Notes: a model not told the origin generated them from the sequence alone. 64,000 nucleotides of DNA from DASTFY01 sp963829955 (GCA_963829955.1 CAWHKS010000009.1:1-64000), one strand, 5' to 3'; positions 8,056 through 17,805 are shown, counted from the first letter of the stretch. Numbers and translations are program-made.

Positions 8056-9068
8056 GTTTCCCTCCGTCCGACGACCGTCTGTGCAGTGACCACCACGACG
8101 AGGAACAGCCCGCTCACGACCTGTTGATGGAACGACCGCAACGTCCCGACCTGGTTGATCAGGTTCTGGATCACACCGAGCAAGCAGGACACCGATCAGC
8201 GTGCCCATCAACCCGCCGGCGCCGCCGCTGAGCAGGGTTCCGCCGATGACGACCGCGGCGATCGCCTCCAGCTCGAGTCCGTTGCCGATCGTCGAGAGCC
8301 CCGACGACGATCGGGCGGCGACGAGCATCCCGGCCAACCCGCCCAGCACACCGGTCATCGTGTACAGCAGGACCTTGACCCGGGCGACGCGCAAGCCCAT
8401 CAGGACGGCTGCGTCCTCGGCGCCACCGATGGCGAAGACCGCCTGACCGAATCGAGTCCGGTTGAGCAAGACGGCGCCTGCGCCGTACAACGCCAGCGCG
8501 ATCAAGACCGGGGACGCCGATGCCGAGCACCCGCTCCTGGCCGAGGTTCGTCATCCACCGGCCGTCGTCGATGAGATGCGTCGTGTTGCCGTTGTCGGAC
8601 ACCTTGAACGCCAGCCCGCGAGCGAACAGCAGTCCGGCCAAGGTGACGATGAACGGGGGCATCGCCAGCCTGCCGATCAGCGTCCCCTGCAGGAAGCCGA
8701 TGGTTCCGCACACGGCGATCGGCAGGACGATCCCGACGAACGAACCCCACTGCGAACCGTACGCGGCGAGCACGGCGGCGAGCGCGTACATCGAGCCGAC
8801 CGAGAGATCGATTCCACCGCTGATGATGACGAACGTCATCCCGATGGCGACGATCCCGAGGAACGAGGAAGCGACGGCCAGGTTCGAGAAGTTGGCCGTG
8901 CTGGCGAAACTCGTGCCGAACAGGATCACACCGAGCACGATCACGCAGGCCAGCACCACCGCGGCCGCCGACCGCTGGATGAGCGAGACCACGGTGCCCG
9001 ACGTCGCCGGCGCGGCCGTCGTGTCGCAGTGATCCGTCGTCCGGGGCGCGAGTGGCGCTGGCGGTCAT
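8052..9068 (-). CDS. Sugar ABC transporter permease (RbsC/YjfF-type), three frameshifts
   Basis: Second permease of the sugar importer, about 337 residues once repaired. The ATG at 9066-9068 overlaps the previous permease stop (ATGA). Recognisable pieces in three frames: MTASATRAPDDGS; then VVSLIQRSAAAVVLACVIVL with GIDLSVGSMYALAAVLAAYG; then LIALALYGAGAVLLNRTRFG with LEAIAAVVIGGTLLSGGAGG; finally GVIQNLINQVG to the end. The joins need removal of one base near 9015-9019, one C (GGGG at 8510-8513 on the plus strand) and one base near 8182. Every join restores a textbook RbsC sequence. Whether the gene is truly broken or the sequence is wrong cannot be settled here. Confidence 0.8.
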
Positions 9069-10037
9069 CGCAGCCGGTCCCGCTGGAGGTAGACGGCGGC
9101 CACGATGATCAACGCCTGGACCATGCGGGCATCGGCGTCGGAGAGGTCGTGGCGGATCAACGTGGCGAAGATCAACTGCATCAAGAGGGCGCCAGCGATG
9201 GTTCCCGACACCCTGATCTCGCCACCGGCGAGCGGCGTGCCGCCGACGACGACGGCGGTGATCGCGCTCAGCTCGATGAGCAACCCGACGAACGACGGAT
9301 CAGACGCTCCTGAACGCGCCGACGCCAGCACGCCGGCGATGGCCGCCAGCCCACCCGACAGCACGTACACGAAGATGAGCGAGCGGCGCACCGGGAGCCC
9401 CGCCGTGCGGGCCGCGTCCGGGCTGCCGCCGATCGCCACCAGCCGCTTGCCGAACACCGTGCCGCGCACGAGCACGCCGATGATCACCGACAGCCCGATC
9501 GCCACGAGCACGCCGGTCTGCAACCCACCGATCAGCTGCTTGGTGCCGATCGAGCGGATCGTCGGGTCGAAGATCTCGGTCAGCCGCCCATCGGCGATCA
9601 TCAGCGCCAAGCCCCGGCCGGCGATGAACAGCCCGAGGGTGGCGACGATCGGTTGCACGCGGACGACGCCGACGAGCAGGCCGTTGAAGACTCCTGCCAG
9701 CAACCCCGCGCCGAGGGCCGCCGCCATCGCGATCCACGGGCCGTGGTCCAACAGGGCCGCCAGCGTGGCGGCCGCCAGAGCCATCACCGCGCCGACGGAC
9801 AGATCGATGCCGCCGGTCGCCACCACGACGGCCATGCCGAGAGCGACGATCACGACCGGGGTGACCTGCACCAGTTGCAGACGGAGGTTCGACAACGTGG
9901 CGAAGTTGGGCGTGAACAGGATGTTGAAGAGCGAGGATCAGTCCGAGTGCGGCGTAGACGCCGTGCGTGCGCAAGCTGACATGCGCGCGCCACCCGGCGA
10001 GGTGAGCGAGTCGCGGAGCGTCTCGCACCTCGATCAC
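9065..10037 (-). CDS. Sugar ABC transporter permease (RbsC/YtfT-type), one frameshift
   Basis: First permease of the importer, about 323 residues after repair. It starts at GTG 10035-10037, overlapping the ATPase stop (GTGA). The N-terminal part ends GVYAALGLILAL, then the frame changes near 9925-9934 and continues as NILFTPNFATLSNLRLQLVQ. The rest is uninterrupted: TPVVIVALGMAVVVATGGID, LSVGAVMALAAATLAALL, GVVRVQPIVATLGLFIAGRG and ITAVVVGGTPLAGGEIRVSG, the permease signature of the ribose/galactofuranose class. Eight to ten membrane helices are expected. Two different permeases with one fused ATPase is the layout of the E. coli galactofuranose importer YtfQRT-YjfF. Confidence 0.85.
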
Positions 10038-11564
10038 GGGCTCACCTCTTCGTCGACGGAGTGGGTGGCCATGAGATCCATGATCCGCTGCTCGTCGACG
10101 TCCTCGAGCGCCAGCTCACCTACGACGGCGCCACTGTTGAGGACGACGACGCGCGTCGATCCCTCGACGACGTCTTCCAGCTCCGACGAGATCAGCACGA
10201 TGGCCCGTCCCTGGTCGGCCAACTGCTGCACGAGCGCCTGCACCTCCGCCTTGGCGCCGATGTCGATGCCCCGTGTCGGCTCATCCAGCAGCAGGACCTG
10301 CGGATCGGTGCACAGCAGCCTGGCCAGCAGCGTCTTCTGCTGGTTGCCACCGGACAGCTGGCCAACGTTCTGCCGGCCGCCCGAGGTCTTGATGCCGAGC
10401 CGGGCGATGAAGTCGCTCACCACGCGGTCGACCCGGCGGGGCACGATGAAGCCGAAGCGGCTCACCTGGGGCAGCGCCATGAGGACGATGTTGTCGCGCA
10501 CGGACATCGTGGGGACGATGCCCTCCGCCTTGCGGTCTTCGGGCAGCAACGCGGTGCCGGCGGCCAGCGATGCCCTCGGTGAACCCGTGCGCACGCGCCT
10601 GCCGCGAACCGCGACGCTGCCCCCGTCGATCCGTTGGGTGCCGAAGATCGCCCGCACCGTCTCGGATCGGCCCGAGCCGAGCAGTCCGGCGAGACCGAGC
10701 ACCTCTCCGGCGTGGACCGACAGTGAGACGTCGTGCAGCTGGTTTCGTCGCTGCAAGGCTGACGGCTTCCAGGATCACGTCGTCGCGCACCTGCTGGCTC
10801 CGATCGAAGCTCGTGCGTCCCTCCGACCGGACCTCGGCGACGTTACGACCAAGCATCGTGGCGATCACCTCGAGCTTCGTCGTGTCCTTGATCAGCGACG
10901 TGCGCGTCCGCCGGCCGTCACGCAGGATCGTGATGCGATCGGCGATGGCGAACACCTCGTCGAGGTTGTGGCTCACGAACAGCAGGGCGACCCCCGCCGT
11001 CCGCAACCGTCGGACCATCTCGAAGACCTGGCCCACTTCGCGGGGCTCGAGCGACGACGTCGGCTCGTCGAGGATCACGACCCGCGCATCCGTCGACACG
11101 GCGCGCACGATGGCAATCATCTGCTGGACACCCGCCCCGAACGAGCGGACAGGGCGGCGAACATCGATGTCGATGCCATGGCGCCGCAGGAGGGCCCCGG
11201 CGTTGCGGTTCATCTCCTGGACACCCAGCAGGCCCCACCGGCCCCGCGGCTCGTTGCCGAGGTACAGGTTGCGCGCCACCGACATCAGTGGGACCAACGT
11301 GATCTCCTGGAACGTCGTGCTGATGCCCATCTCCCACGCATCTCGTGGTGACGACGGAGAGACGGTGTCACCGCCATACGTGATCTCACCCTCGTCGGCG
11401 TGGTAGACGCCCGTGAGAATCTTGATCAGGGTCGACTTGCCGGCACCGTTCTCCCCGACGAGGGCATGCACCTCGCCGGGGAGGAGGTCGATGCCGACCC
11501 CGTCGAGGGCCGTAACGCCGCCGAACCGCTTCGAGATCCCGACTGCCCTGAGTACCGGCTCCAT
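10034..11564 (-). CDS. Sugar ABC transporter ATP-binding protein with two nucleotide-binding domains (RbsA/MglA/YtfR-type), one frameshift
   Basis: About 509 residues with tandem ABC cassettes. Cassette 1 (1-250) has Walker A GENGAGKSTLIK, a signature region RPVRSFGAGVQQMIAIVRAV (degenerate, as usual in the first cassette) and Walker B ARVVILDEPTSSLEP. Cassette 2 has the Walker A variant GLLGSGRSET, signature NVGQLSGGNQQKTLLARLL and Walker B VLLLDEPTRGID. The frame breaks near 10755 between ILEAVSL and QRRNQLHDVSLSV; one extra base in the AA at 10755-10756 (plus strand) explains it. It energises the two adjacent permeases and is preceded by the binding protein gene 30 bp upstream. Confidence 0.9.
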
Positions 11565-11594
11565 CAGCTGTAGCCCGATCGGCGAGCCCTTCGA

Positions 11595-12737
11595 TCAGTA
11601 GGCGTTGACCAGCTCGGCCTCGGCGTTGTCAGTGGTGTACTCCTTGTCGGAGATGATCGTGGTCTCGGGCACACCGTCGCCACCGTAGAAGTCTTCCAAC
11701 GCCTGGAACGCCAGGGGACCAAAGCGCGGGTTGGACTCGATCACGCCGGCGATCCAACCGTCGATGATGCCCTGCACGGCGCCCTGCGTGCCATCGATCG
11801 TGATGATCTTGACGTCACCAGGGGACTTGCCGGCGGCTTGCAGCGCGGCGACGGCGCCGAGAGCCATCTCGTCGTTGTGAGCGTAGATCGCCGTGATGTC
11901 GGGATCATTGGCGATGAGCTGCTCCGTGACGGTCTGACCCATGGCCCGTTCGTAGTTCGCCGCCTGCTGAGCGACGATCTCGATCTCCGTGTCGAGCTCC
12001 TCGAGGCGAGCCAGGAACCCGTCGTTGCGGTCAGTCGTGACGTTGACACCCGGAGCACCGAGCAAGATCGCCAGCTTGCCCTCGCCACCCGTCTCGCGGA
12101 CCATCGCGTCGGCGGCTCGCCGGCCCTGCTCGACGAAGTCCGAGCCGACCCAACCGATGAAGTCCTCACAGGCGGTCATCGTGGTGAGTCGGCGGTCGAT
12201 GGTCATGATCGGCACACCCTTCTCGTTGGCGTAGTCGATCGCCGGGTCGAGACCCTCGCTGTTCAACGGAGAGATGATCAGGGCGTCGACCCCCTGATCG
12301 ACCATGCCCTGGATGTCAGAGATCTCCTTGTTGAGGTCGGACTCGGCGTTGGTGACGATCAGCTCGATCCCGCGCGCCTCGGCCTCGTCACGGATCGATT
12401 GCGTCTCAGCGATGCGGAACGGGTTCGCCTCGCGCTCGGACTGGGCGAAGCCGATGGTGGCTGTCGCCAGGTCGACCTGCTCGACACCATCACCCCCATA
12501 GGCGTCGTAGGTGCAGATGTCCCCCGACGTCCCGGCCACCTGCTGCCCGGACCCGGCGTCGGTTCCCTCAGTCGCCGTGGCATCCGGTTCGGTGCCAGCG
12601 GGCTCGGTCGCTGCTGGTGTCGTCGCGGCCGGCGCGGTCGTCCCTTCCCCGCCGGAGTCGTCGTCGTCGCCGCACGCTGCAGCGGCGATCACGAGGCTGG
12701 CGGCAAGTGCCAGCGCGATGGTGCGTCGAGTCGTCAT
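11595..12737 (-). CDS. Periplasmic-type sugar-binding lipoprotein of the ABC importer (YtfQ/RbsB-like)
   Basis: A 380-residue solute-binding lipoprotein. The signal peptide MTTRRTIALALAASLVIAA ends in a lipobox with Cys (AAAAC) near residue 23, followed by an Asp/Thr/Ala-rich linker (about 24-75). The type I periplasmic binding fold then begins ATIGFAQSEREANPFRIAET and includes DALIISPLNSEGLDPAIDYA, IMTIDRRLT, AIYAHNDEMALGAVAAL and ITIDGTQGAVQGIIDG. The C-terminal NPRFGPLAFQALEDF and KEYTTDNAEAELV resemble YtfQ, the galactofuranose-binding protein. The ATG with GGGGGA upstream is preferred over upstream in-frame codons because it begins the signal peptide. It is the first gene of the operon and is divergent from galT. 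Confidence 0.9.
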   Translation of the reverse strand: MTTRRTIALALAASLVIAAAACGDDDDSGGEGTTAPAATTPAATEPAGTEPDATATEGTDAGSGQQVAGTSGDICTYDAYGGDGVEQVDLATATIGFAQSEREANPFRIAETQSIRDEAEARGIELIVTNAESDLNKEISDIQGMVDQGVDALIISPLNSEGLDPAIDYANEKGVPIMTIDRRLTTMTACEDFIGWVGSDFVEQGRRAADAMVRETGGEGKLAILLGAPGVNVTTDRNDGFLARLEELDTEIEIVAQQAANYERAMGQTVTEQLIANDPDITAIYAHNDEMALGAVAALQAAGKSPGDVKIITIDGTQGAVQGIIDGWIAGVIESNPRFGPLAFQALEDFYGGDGVPETTIISDKEYTTDNAEAELVNAY

Positions 12738-12753
12738 GGTTCCCCCAATCACC

Positions 12754-12796
12754 CCTTGAGCAGAATCAACATATCGTATGATAAATAGATGGTCAA
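12754..12796. promoter_or_regulatory. Divergent promoter and candidate operator between the sugar operon and galT
   Basis: An AT-rich island in otherwise GC-rich DNA. For galT, TTGAGC (12756-12761) and TATGAT (12777-12782) form a sigma-70-like pair with 15-bp spacing. For the minus-strand operon, TTGACC (read on minus, 12796-12791) and GATATG (12775-12770) are possible elements. Both overlap the imperfect palindrome TATCGTATGATA (12772-12783). One bound repressor could therefore control both directions; the DgoR-like GntR protein encoded at the end of the operon is the obvious candidate. All assignments are by eye. Confidence 0.45.
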
Positions 12797-12878
12797 GCGC
12801 CCTAACCTCAGCGGAATGGGGCCATCGGCAGGTCTTGGCACACTTCGTGCCCATCCCCCAACTCGGCAGCGAACACGC

Positions 12879-14005
12879 GTGACGGACGAACGAGGGCCGC
12901 CCCCGCTGGAACGCCACCGGCTCGTCCACCCCGACGGCCGGCAGTTCCACATCTACGGGCACCTCGACGGAACACTTGACGGCCAGCCCACTACCGCGAG
13001 CGATGGACGGTCGTCCTTGCAGCGACGCTTCGATCGTCTTACTGGTTCCTGGGTCCTCATCTCGCCGGCGCGCAACACACGGCCTGGTGGCACCGTCGAC
13101 ATGAGCTCCGATCCGTGCCCGCTGTGCCCTGGCGGTCCGGAGTTGCCGTGGCCGTTCGACGTAGCGGTCTTCGACAACCGGTTTCCATCGCTCGCACCGT
13201 CTGCATCGGTCGCCGACGATGAGCTCGCGAGCCGCCTCGAGGGGACGATGCCAGGTCGTCGTCTACACGCCCGACCACTCGTGCCGCTCGGTGACCGGGC
13301 TGTCCGGGCAGCAACTGATCGACCTCGTCGCGGTTCTCCGTGACCGCAGCAGCGCGCTGTGGGCCGAGGGCCACCGATACGTGATGGCGTTCGAGAACCG
13401 CGGCGCCACGGTCGGCGCGACGCTCGACCATCTCCACGGCCAGGTGTACGCGCTCGATCACCTCCCGCCGACCATCCACACCAAGCTCGCCCGGCACGCC
13501 GAGCACCGCCGCGACGAGCAGCGCTGCCTCGGCTGCACCCTCGTCGCCGAGGACGTCGACCGGGTGATCGTCGCCAACGACACGTTCTCCGTCGCCGTGC
13601 CGTACGCCGCTCGGTGGCCATTCGAGGTCCACGTCCGGGCCCGTCCCCACGGGCTCGGACGGCTCGGTGACCTGACCGACTCGCAGGTGGTCGACCTCGC
13701 CGCCGCGTTGCGCGACGTCGTCGCTCGCTACGACGGGCTGTTCGGCAAGGATCTGCCCTACATGATGTGCGTCCAGGAGTCACCTACGACTCCGGCAGGC
13801 GACTGGCACCTCCACGTCGAGTTCCTCCCGCCGAACCGCAGCGCCGACCTCCTGAAGGTACGGGCCAGCGTCGAGACCGCACTGGGCACGTTCATCAACG
13901 ACAGCGTTCCCGAAACAAGCGCAGCCCGCCTGGCCGCCGTCAAGGTGGCATCCGAGGGACTGGCCGGACGCGAACACCGTCCGCCCGATCGTGGACGCCC
14001 CATGA
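12879..14005 (+). CDS. galT: Galactose-1-phosphate uridylyltransferase, frameshifted
   Basis: Leloir pathway enzyme that exchanges UMP between UDP-glucose and galactose-1-phosphate; about 374 residues after repair. The zinc-site CPLCPGG, VAVFDNRFPSL and the N-terminal LVHPDGRQFHIYG are in one frame. The next part, RCQVVVYTPDHSCRSVTGLS, GATLDHLHGQVYALDHLPP (catalytic HxH region) and WHLHVEFLPP, is in the next frame; an extra G in GGGG at 13242-13245 explains it. The start could be this GTG or an ATG at 12789 directly after the TATGAT box (leaderless). At the 3' end the frame runs into galK without a stop; one extra base near 13966-13974 would instead give a TGA at 14003-14005 overlapping galK by ATGA. 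Confidence 0.85.
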
Positions 14006-15105
14006 CTCGGGCGGAGCTCGTCGCTCGGGCTCCCGGGCGGGTCAACCTGATCGGGGACCACACCGACTACACCGGCGGGCTCTGCCTCCCCATCGCCATC
14101 AACCGCTGGGTCGAGATCGCCGGACGGCCCCAGCCGCAGAGCCAGAACGATCGCCTTGGCGAGCGAGGCCGAGGAGGCGCCAGCGGAGATCCCGATCGAT
14201 GTCGACGACGTTGCCACCGTCGAACCGAAATGGGCGCGCTACGTCGCCGCCGTGGTCAAACGACTCCGCCCCGTCCACGGGTTCGTCGGCGTCGTCCGCT
14301 CCGACCTGCCGATCGGAGCGGGCCTGTCCTCGAGCGCGGCGCTGGAGATCGCCACGGCGCTGGCCCTCGGTGCCGAGGGACTCGACCCGCTCGCCCTGGC
14401 AACGTTGTGCCGAGACGCTGAACACGAAGCACGCGGGGTCCCGACCGGCCTGCTCGACCAGCTCGCCTCGGCCCTGGGCGTCGCCGACCACGCCCTGCTG
14501 ATCGACTGCTCGACCAACACCGTCACTCCAACACCACTCCCACCATCCGGGGAAGCCGAGTTCATCGTCATCCCCGGCACGCCCCGCATCCTGGCCGACA
14601 CGGGCTACGCCGAGCGGGTCGAGGAGTGTCGGCGCGCCGAAGCGGAGATCGGCCCACTGCGCGCCGCCACGACCGAGGATGTCCAGCAACTCGCCGACCC
14701 CACCCTGCGCCGCCGGGCGCGGCATGTCGTCAGTGAGAACAACAGGGTCCGCGCAGTTCGCCACCGCCCTCGCCGCCGGACACCTGCGGGACGCCGGGCA
14801 ACTGATGGAAGCCAGCCATCGAAGCCTGCGGGACGACTACGACTGCTCGACCCCCACCGTCGACTCCCTGTGCGACGAACTGCAATCGCTGGACCGACGT
14901 GTACGGGGCCCGCATGACCGGGGGCGGCTGGGGCGGGAGCGTCGTGGCGCTCGCCCGCCCCGGCACACTCACCGGCCGGTGCTGGCCCGTCCGCGCCGTC
15001 GCAGGTGCCGCCCTCCACCCGGACGGCGTGGAACGGACCCATCGCATCGAAGACCAGGGCATCGAGCCCACCAGGGTCCAGTCCTCGCAACCGCGCGTCC
15101 GCTGA
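14002..15105 (+). CDS. galK: Galactokinase, three frameshifts
   Basis: Phosphorylates galactose at C1 with ATP; about 366 residues after repair. The GHMP-kinase N-terminal signature is clear: APGRVNLIGDHTDYTGGLCL. Next come the ATP-loop DLPIGAGLSSSAALEIATAL and GVPTGLLDQLASALG. After a frame change comes QFATALAAGHLRDAGQLMEA, and after another YGARMTGGGWGGSVVALARP, the conserved C-terminal glycine motif. Joins need removal of one C in CCCC (14128-14131), one G in GGG (14745-14747) and one base near 14886-14893. It overlaps the proposed galT stop. No galE or galM is in the window, so the UDP-sugar epimerase must be elsewhere. Confidence 0.85.
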
Positions 15106-15241
15106 CGCGGCGGGACACCTCGTCGTGACGGCTGGTCGGCCATGAGCGCGTCGACCACTGCCACGGCAATGGACCCATGGCTCGACCCGGCGCCGACAAG
15201 CAAGCGGAGCGACACTTGGCCGTGAGCCGATCAGCCAGCCG

Positions 15242-15385
15242 CTATGCCGGAGTCCTCAGGCCGTAGACGCGGCGGGCTGTGTCGCCCATTACGACCCACC
15301 GGTCTTCGCCCTCGAGCAGCTCGATGGTCCCGTCACCGGTCCTCGGGACAACCATCGATCTGCCGGCAAGGTCAACAGCGGTCAC
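15242..15385 (-). pseudogene. C-terminal fragment resembling an amidohydrolase (lactonase-like)
   Basis: A 47-codon open frame from a GTG to a TAG. It ends GEDRWVVMGDTARRVYGL followed by RTPA. The pattern 'edr-(hydrophobic)-G-(N/D)xARRVYGL' is how many amidohydrolase-2 family enzymes end, including sugar lactonases. There is no active-site sequence and the tRNA-Cys terminator lies directly upstream, so it looks like the tail of a lost gene. If so, the lost enzyme would have fitted the oxidative sugar pathway to the left. This is a weak call. Confidence 0.3.
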
Positions 15386-15397
15386 GCTCGACCACAA

Positions 15398-15439
15398 CCA
15401 AAATAGCCTCTGACGTGGCAGAATACCATGTCAGAGGCT
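15398..15439 (-). terminator. Rho-independent terminator of tRNA-Cys
   Basis: A 14-bp stem (arms AGCCTCTGACGTGG at 15405-15418 and CCATGTCAGAGGCT at 15426-15439, a single G-U pair) closes a 7-nt loop. On the minus strand it follows the tRNA CCA end directly, with one shared base, and is followed by ATTTTGG. This is the most canonical terminator in the window. Confidence 0.85.
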
Positions 15440-15513
15440 GGAGGCGACGCCGGGAATCGAACCCGGGTACAGGGCTTTGCAGGCCCTTGCCTAAGCCACT
15501 CGGCCACGTCGCC
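15439..15513 (-). tRNA. tRNA-Cys (GCA)
   Basis: A complete 75-nt cloverleaf on the minus strand. The acceptor stem pairs GGCGACG with CGTCGCC, the anticodon loop CTGCAAA gives GCA (codons UGC/UGU), and the T arm reads CCGGG-TTCGATT-CCCGG. A discriminator U and an encoded CCA follow, typical of actinobacterial tRNA genes. It stands alone with its own terminator. Confidence 0.95.
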
Positions 15514-15546
15514 AGGCGGTCCCTGACGGGACAGCGAGGGGCAACC

Positions 15547-16019
15547 CTACCCGGCGGCCGGTAAGCGGAGCACGGCCTGATTCCTCGTCCGGCGCCTTGT
15601 GTTCGTCACCATCAGCACGCCCTCGCCGTCCACCTGCACGTCCAGCCGGCGCCACGACCGGCCGACTGGGAACGTGACCATGACGGCCTCGACCGGCGCC
15701 ACGGCCCCGTCCGCAGCAGACGACCTGCAGCCGGGACCACCGAGCCACCACGGGAGCCCCCGACGGGCGGCTCGTCGAGCTCCATCCAGGCCGCGATGTC
15801 AACCAAACTTGACGATTCCGCCGCTGTGAGTTCCACCGGGACACCTTCCCCGGCGACCCATGCGGCCGTCGCCACGAGCGGCCCGCCCGCCTGGAGACCC
15901 CAGCGCACCCCATCGCCAGCAGGCGGGTCGAGCACCTCCAGGACCGCCGAGGCCGCCACCACATGCACGCCAACAGGGACCTGCCACCACAGCTGCACCC
16001 CCTCGCCGGGCCCCATCAC
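15547..16019 (-). CDS. Hypothetical protein, apparent frameshift
   Basis: No family recognised. About 157 residues if one base is restored. The N-terminal frame reads MGPGEGVQLWWQVPVGVHVV and continues to LDEPPVGGSRGG. The C-terminal frame has ADGAVAPVEAVMVTFPVGRS, LDVQVDGEGVLMVTNTRRR and ends QAVLRLPAAG. The frame changes near 15720, consistent with one missing base. The C-terminal part looks like alternating beta strands; there is no signal peptide or membrane helix. It is divergent from the DUF47 gene, with 119 bp between. Confidence 0.45.
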
Positions 16020-16138
16020 CGAGCGACCCTACGGCAGCGCACCAGAGGCGAACGGCCCCTGAACAGGGGATGAACGCCAGGATGCCCGCCGCCACCTCCG
16101 CGACCTACACTCCGCGCGGTCGGTACAGACGGAGGGAC

Positions 16139-16758
16139 ATGAAGTTCAGGTTGATGCCGCGGGACGAGGGCTTTTACCCGCTGTTCCGGCAGGCGGCCGA
16201 CAACGCGGTCGCCTGCGCCCAGGTGCTGCGGGACCTGGCCACGCGCCCCGCCGACGCCGCCGACCTGGTCGACAAGTTGATCGAAGGGGAACATCGGGGT
16301 GACGACCTGGTGAAGGCCATGAAGCAGCGGCTCGACACCAGCATCGTCACGCCGTTCGACCGGGAGGACATCCTGGCCCTGACAGAGGGCATCGACCACG
16401 CCGTGGACGAGATCCGGGCCGCCGGCGAGTTCATCCACCTCCACCACATCACCGAACCGCTCGAGGGCGTGAGCGAGATGGCGGACATCCTCCACGACAC
16501 CGCCGAGGCGATGGACCGGCTCATGGCGAAGCTGCCCGAAGCTCCGTGACCTCCAGCGGCGAGCTGGACGAGATCGACCAGCTCGAGTCCAAGGGCGACG
16601 ACGTCTACCGGCGCACCATGGCCCACCTCTTCTCCGGCGAGTTCAAGGCCTTCACCGTGCTCCGGTGGAAGGACATCGTCGAATCCATGGAGAGCGCCCT
16701 CAACTCCTTCGAGAAGGCCAGCGACATCGTGGCCTCCATCGCCGTCAAGCACGCCTGA
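16139..16758 (+). CDS. DUF47 (PhoU-like) phosphate transport accessory protein, apparent frameshift
   Basis: A helical protein of the DUF47/PhoU-like family that usually accompanies Pit phosphate transporters; about 206 residues after repair. The ATG at 16139 has GGAGGGA just upstream. The first frame carries MKFRLMPRDEGFYPLFRQAA, EHRGDDLVKAMKQRLDTSIV and TPFDREDILALTEGIDHAVD, all typical of the family. It stops after LMAKLPEAP; a neighbouring frame resumes with ELDEIDQLESKGDDVYRRTM and FKAFTVLRWKDIVESMESAL. A one-base deletion near 16535-16545 would join them (through LRDLQ). The last residues are followed after 51 bp by the Pit gene, so they form an operon. Confidence 0.85.
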
Positions 16759-16809
16759 CGAGCCGCACGACCCGGCCAACGACGACCACGACGACCGACG
16801 ACCTGACCA

Positions 16810-17805
16810 GTGGAGACCCTCCTCCTGCTCATCGTGATCGTCGTCGCGCTCGGCTTCGACTTCGTCAACGGCTTCCACGACGCCGCCAACTCGATCGCCA
16901 CCGTCGTCGCCACCCGGGTGCTGGCGCCGGGACTGGCCGTGGCCTGGGCCGCAGTCTTCAACTTCCTCGCCTTCGCCGTGTTCGGCACGAAGGTGGCGGC
17001 GACCATCGCCACCGGCGTGGTCCAGCCAGAGGTCCTCTCCATCGCCGTCGTCTTCGCGGGGCTCGTCGGCGCCATCGTCTGGAACGTCATCACCGCCTAC
17101 ATGGGCCTGCCGTCGTCGTCGTCCCACGCGCTGGTCGGCGGGATCGCCGGCGCGGCGGTGGCCAAGTCCGGCTTCGACGTGCTCATCACCAGCGGCCTGG
17201 CCAAGATCGGCGTGTTCATCGTCTACTCGCCGCTCATCGGCCTGGCGCTGGCGATGATCCTCGTCGTCACCGTCAGCTGGATCGTGCACGGCATCCGCCG
17301 GCCGCGGGGCGTCAACCGCACCTTCCGGGGACTCCAGCTCGTCTCGGCCGCCGCCTTCAGCCTGGGCCACGGCTCCAACGACGCCCAGAAGACGATGGGC
17401 ATCATCCTCGCCCTGCTCATCGCCGCTGACCGGGTGAGCGCCGATTCCGATGTCCCGCTCTGGGTCGTCTTGTCCTCCCACGCCGCCATCGCCCTCGGCA
17501 CGCTCTTCGGTGGCTGGAGGATCGTCCGCACCATGGGGACCAAGCTCACCCGCCTCCAACCCATGGGCGGCGTCTGCGCGGAGAGCGCCGCGGCCAGCAT
17601 GCTCTTCTTCGCCTCGGCCAACGGCATCCCGGTCTCCACGACGCACACGATCACCGGCGGCATCGTCGGGGTCGGCTCTGCGCAGCGGCTCAGCGCCGTC
17701 CGCTGGGGCGTGGCCCGCCGGGTGGTCTGGGCGTGGGTCCTTACCATCCCGGGTGCCGCGGCCGTCGCCGCCGTCACCTACGCTCTGGTCTCGGTGGTCT
17801 CATGA
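16810..17805 (+). CDS. Low-affinity inorganic phosphate transporter, Pit family
   Basis: A 331-residue intact membrane transporter that imports phosphate with protons or cations. The duplicated Pit signature is clear: GFDFVNGFHDAANSIATVVA near the N-terminus and SLGHGSNDAQKTMGIILALL in the middle. About ten hydrophobic segments are visible, including MGLPSSSSHALVGGIAGAAV and NGIPVSTTHTITGGIVGVGS, the two conserved loop motifs. The start is a GTG (VETLLLLIVIVVAL). It follows a DUF47 protein, its usual partner, and its stop overlaps the next gene by 4 bp (ATGA). Confidence 0.93.
   Translation: METLLLLIVIVVALGFDFVNGFHDAANSIATVVATRVLAPGLAVAWAAVFNFLAFAVFGTKVAATIATGVVQPEVLSIAVVFAGLVGAIVWNVITAYMGLPSSSSHALVGGIAGAAVAKSGFDVLITSGLAKIGVFIVYSPLIGLALAMILVVTVSWIVHGIRRPRGVNRTFRGLQLVSAAAFSLGHGSNDAQKTMGIILALLIAADRVSADSDVPLWVVLSSHAAIALGTLFGGWRIVRTMGTKLTRLQPMGGVCAESAAASMLFFASANGIPVSTTHTITGGIVGVGSAQRLSAVRWGVARRVVWAWVLTIPGAAAVAAVTYALVSVVS

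Noticed and set aside
14730..15215. 161-codon minus-strand frame beside and opposite the galK 3' end
   Set aside because: No recognisable motif; most of it is opposite the conserved galactokinase glycine motif and is a shadow.
16174..17646. 490-codon antisense frame opposite the DUF47 and Pit genes
   Set aside because: Shadow frame; the sense strand encodes conserved membrane transporter motifs.
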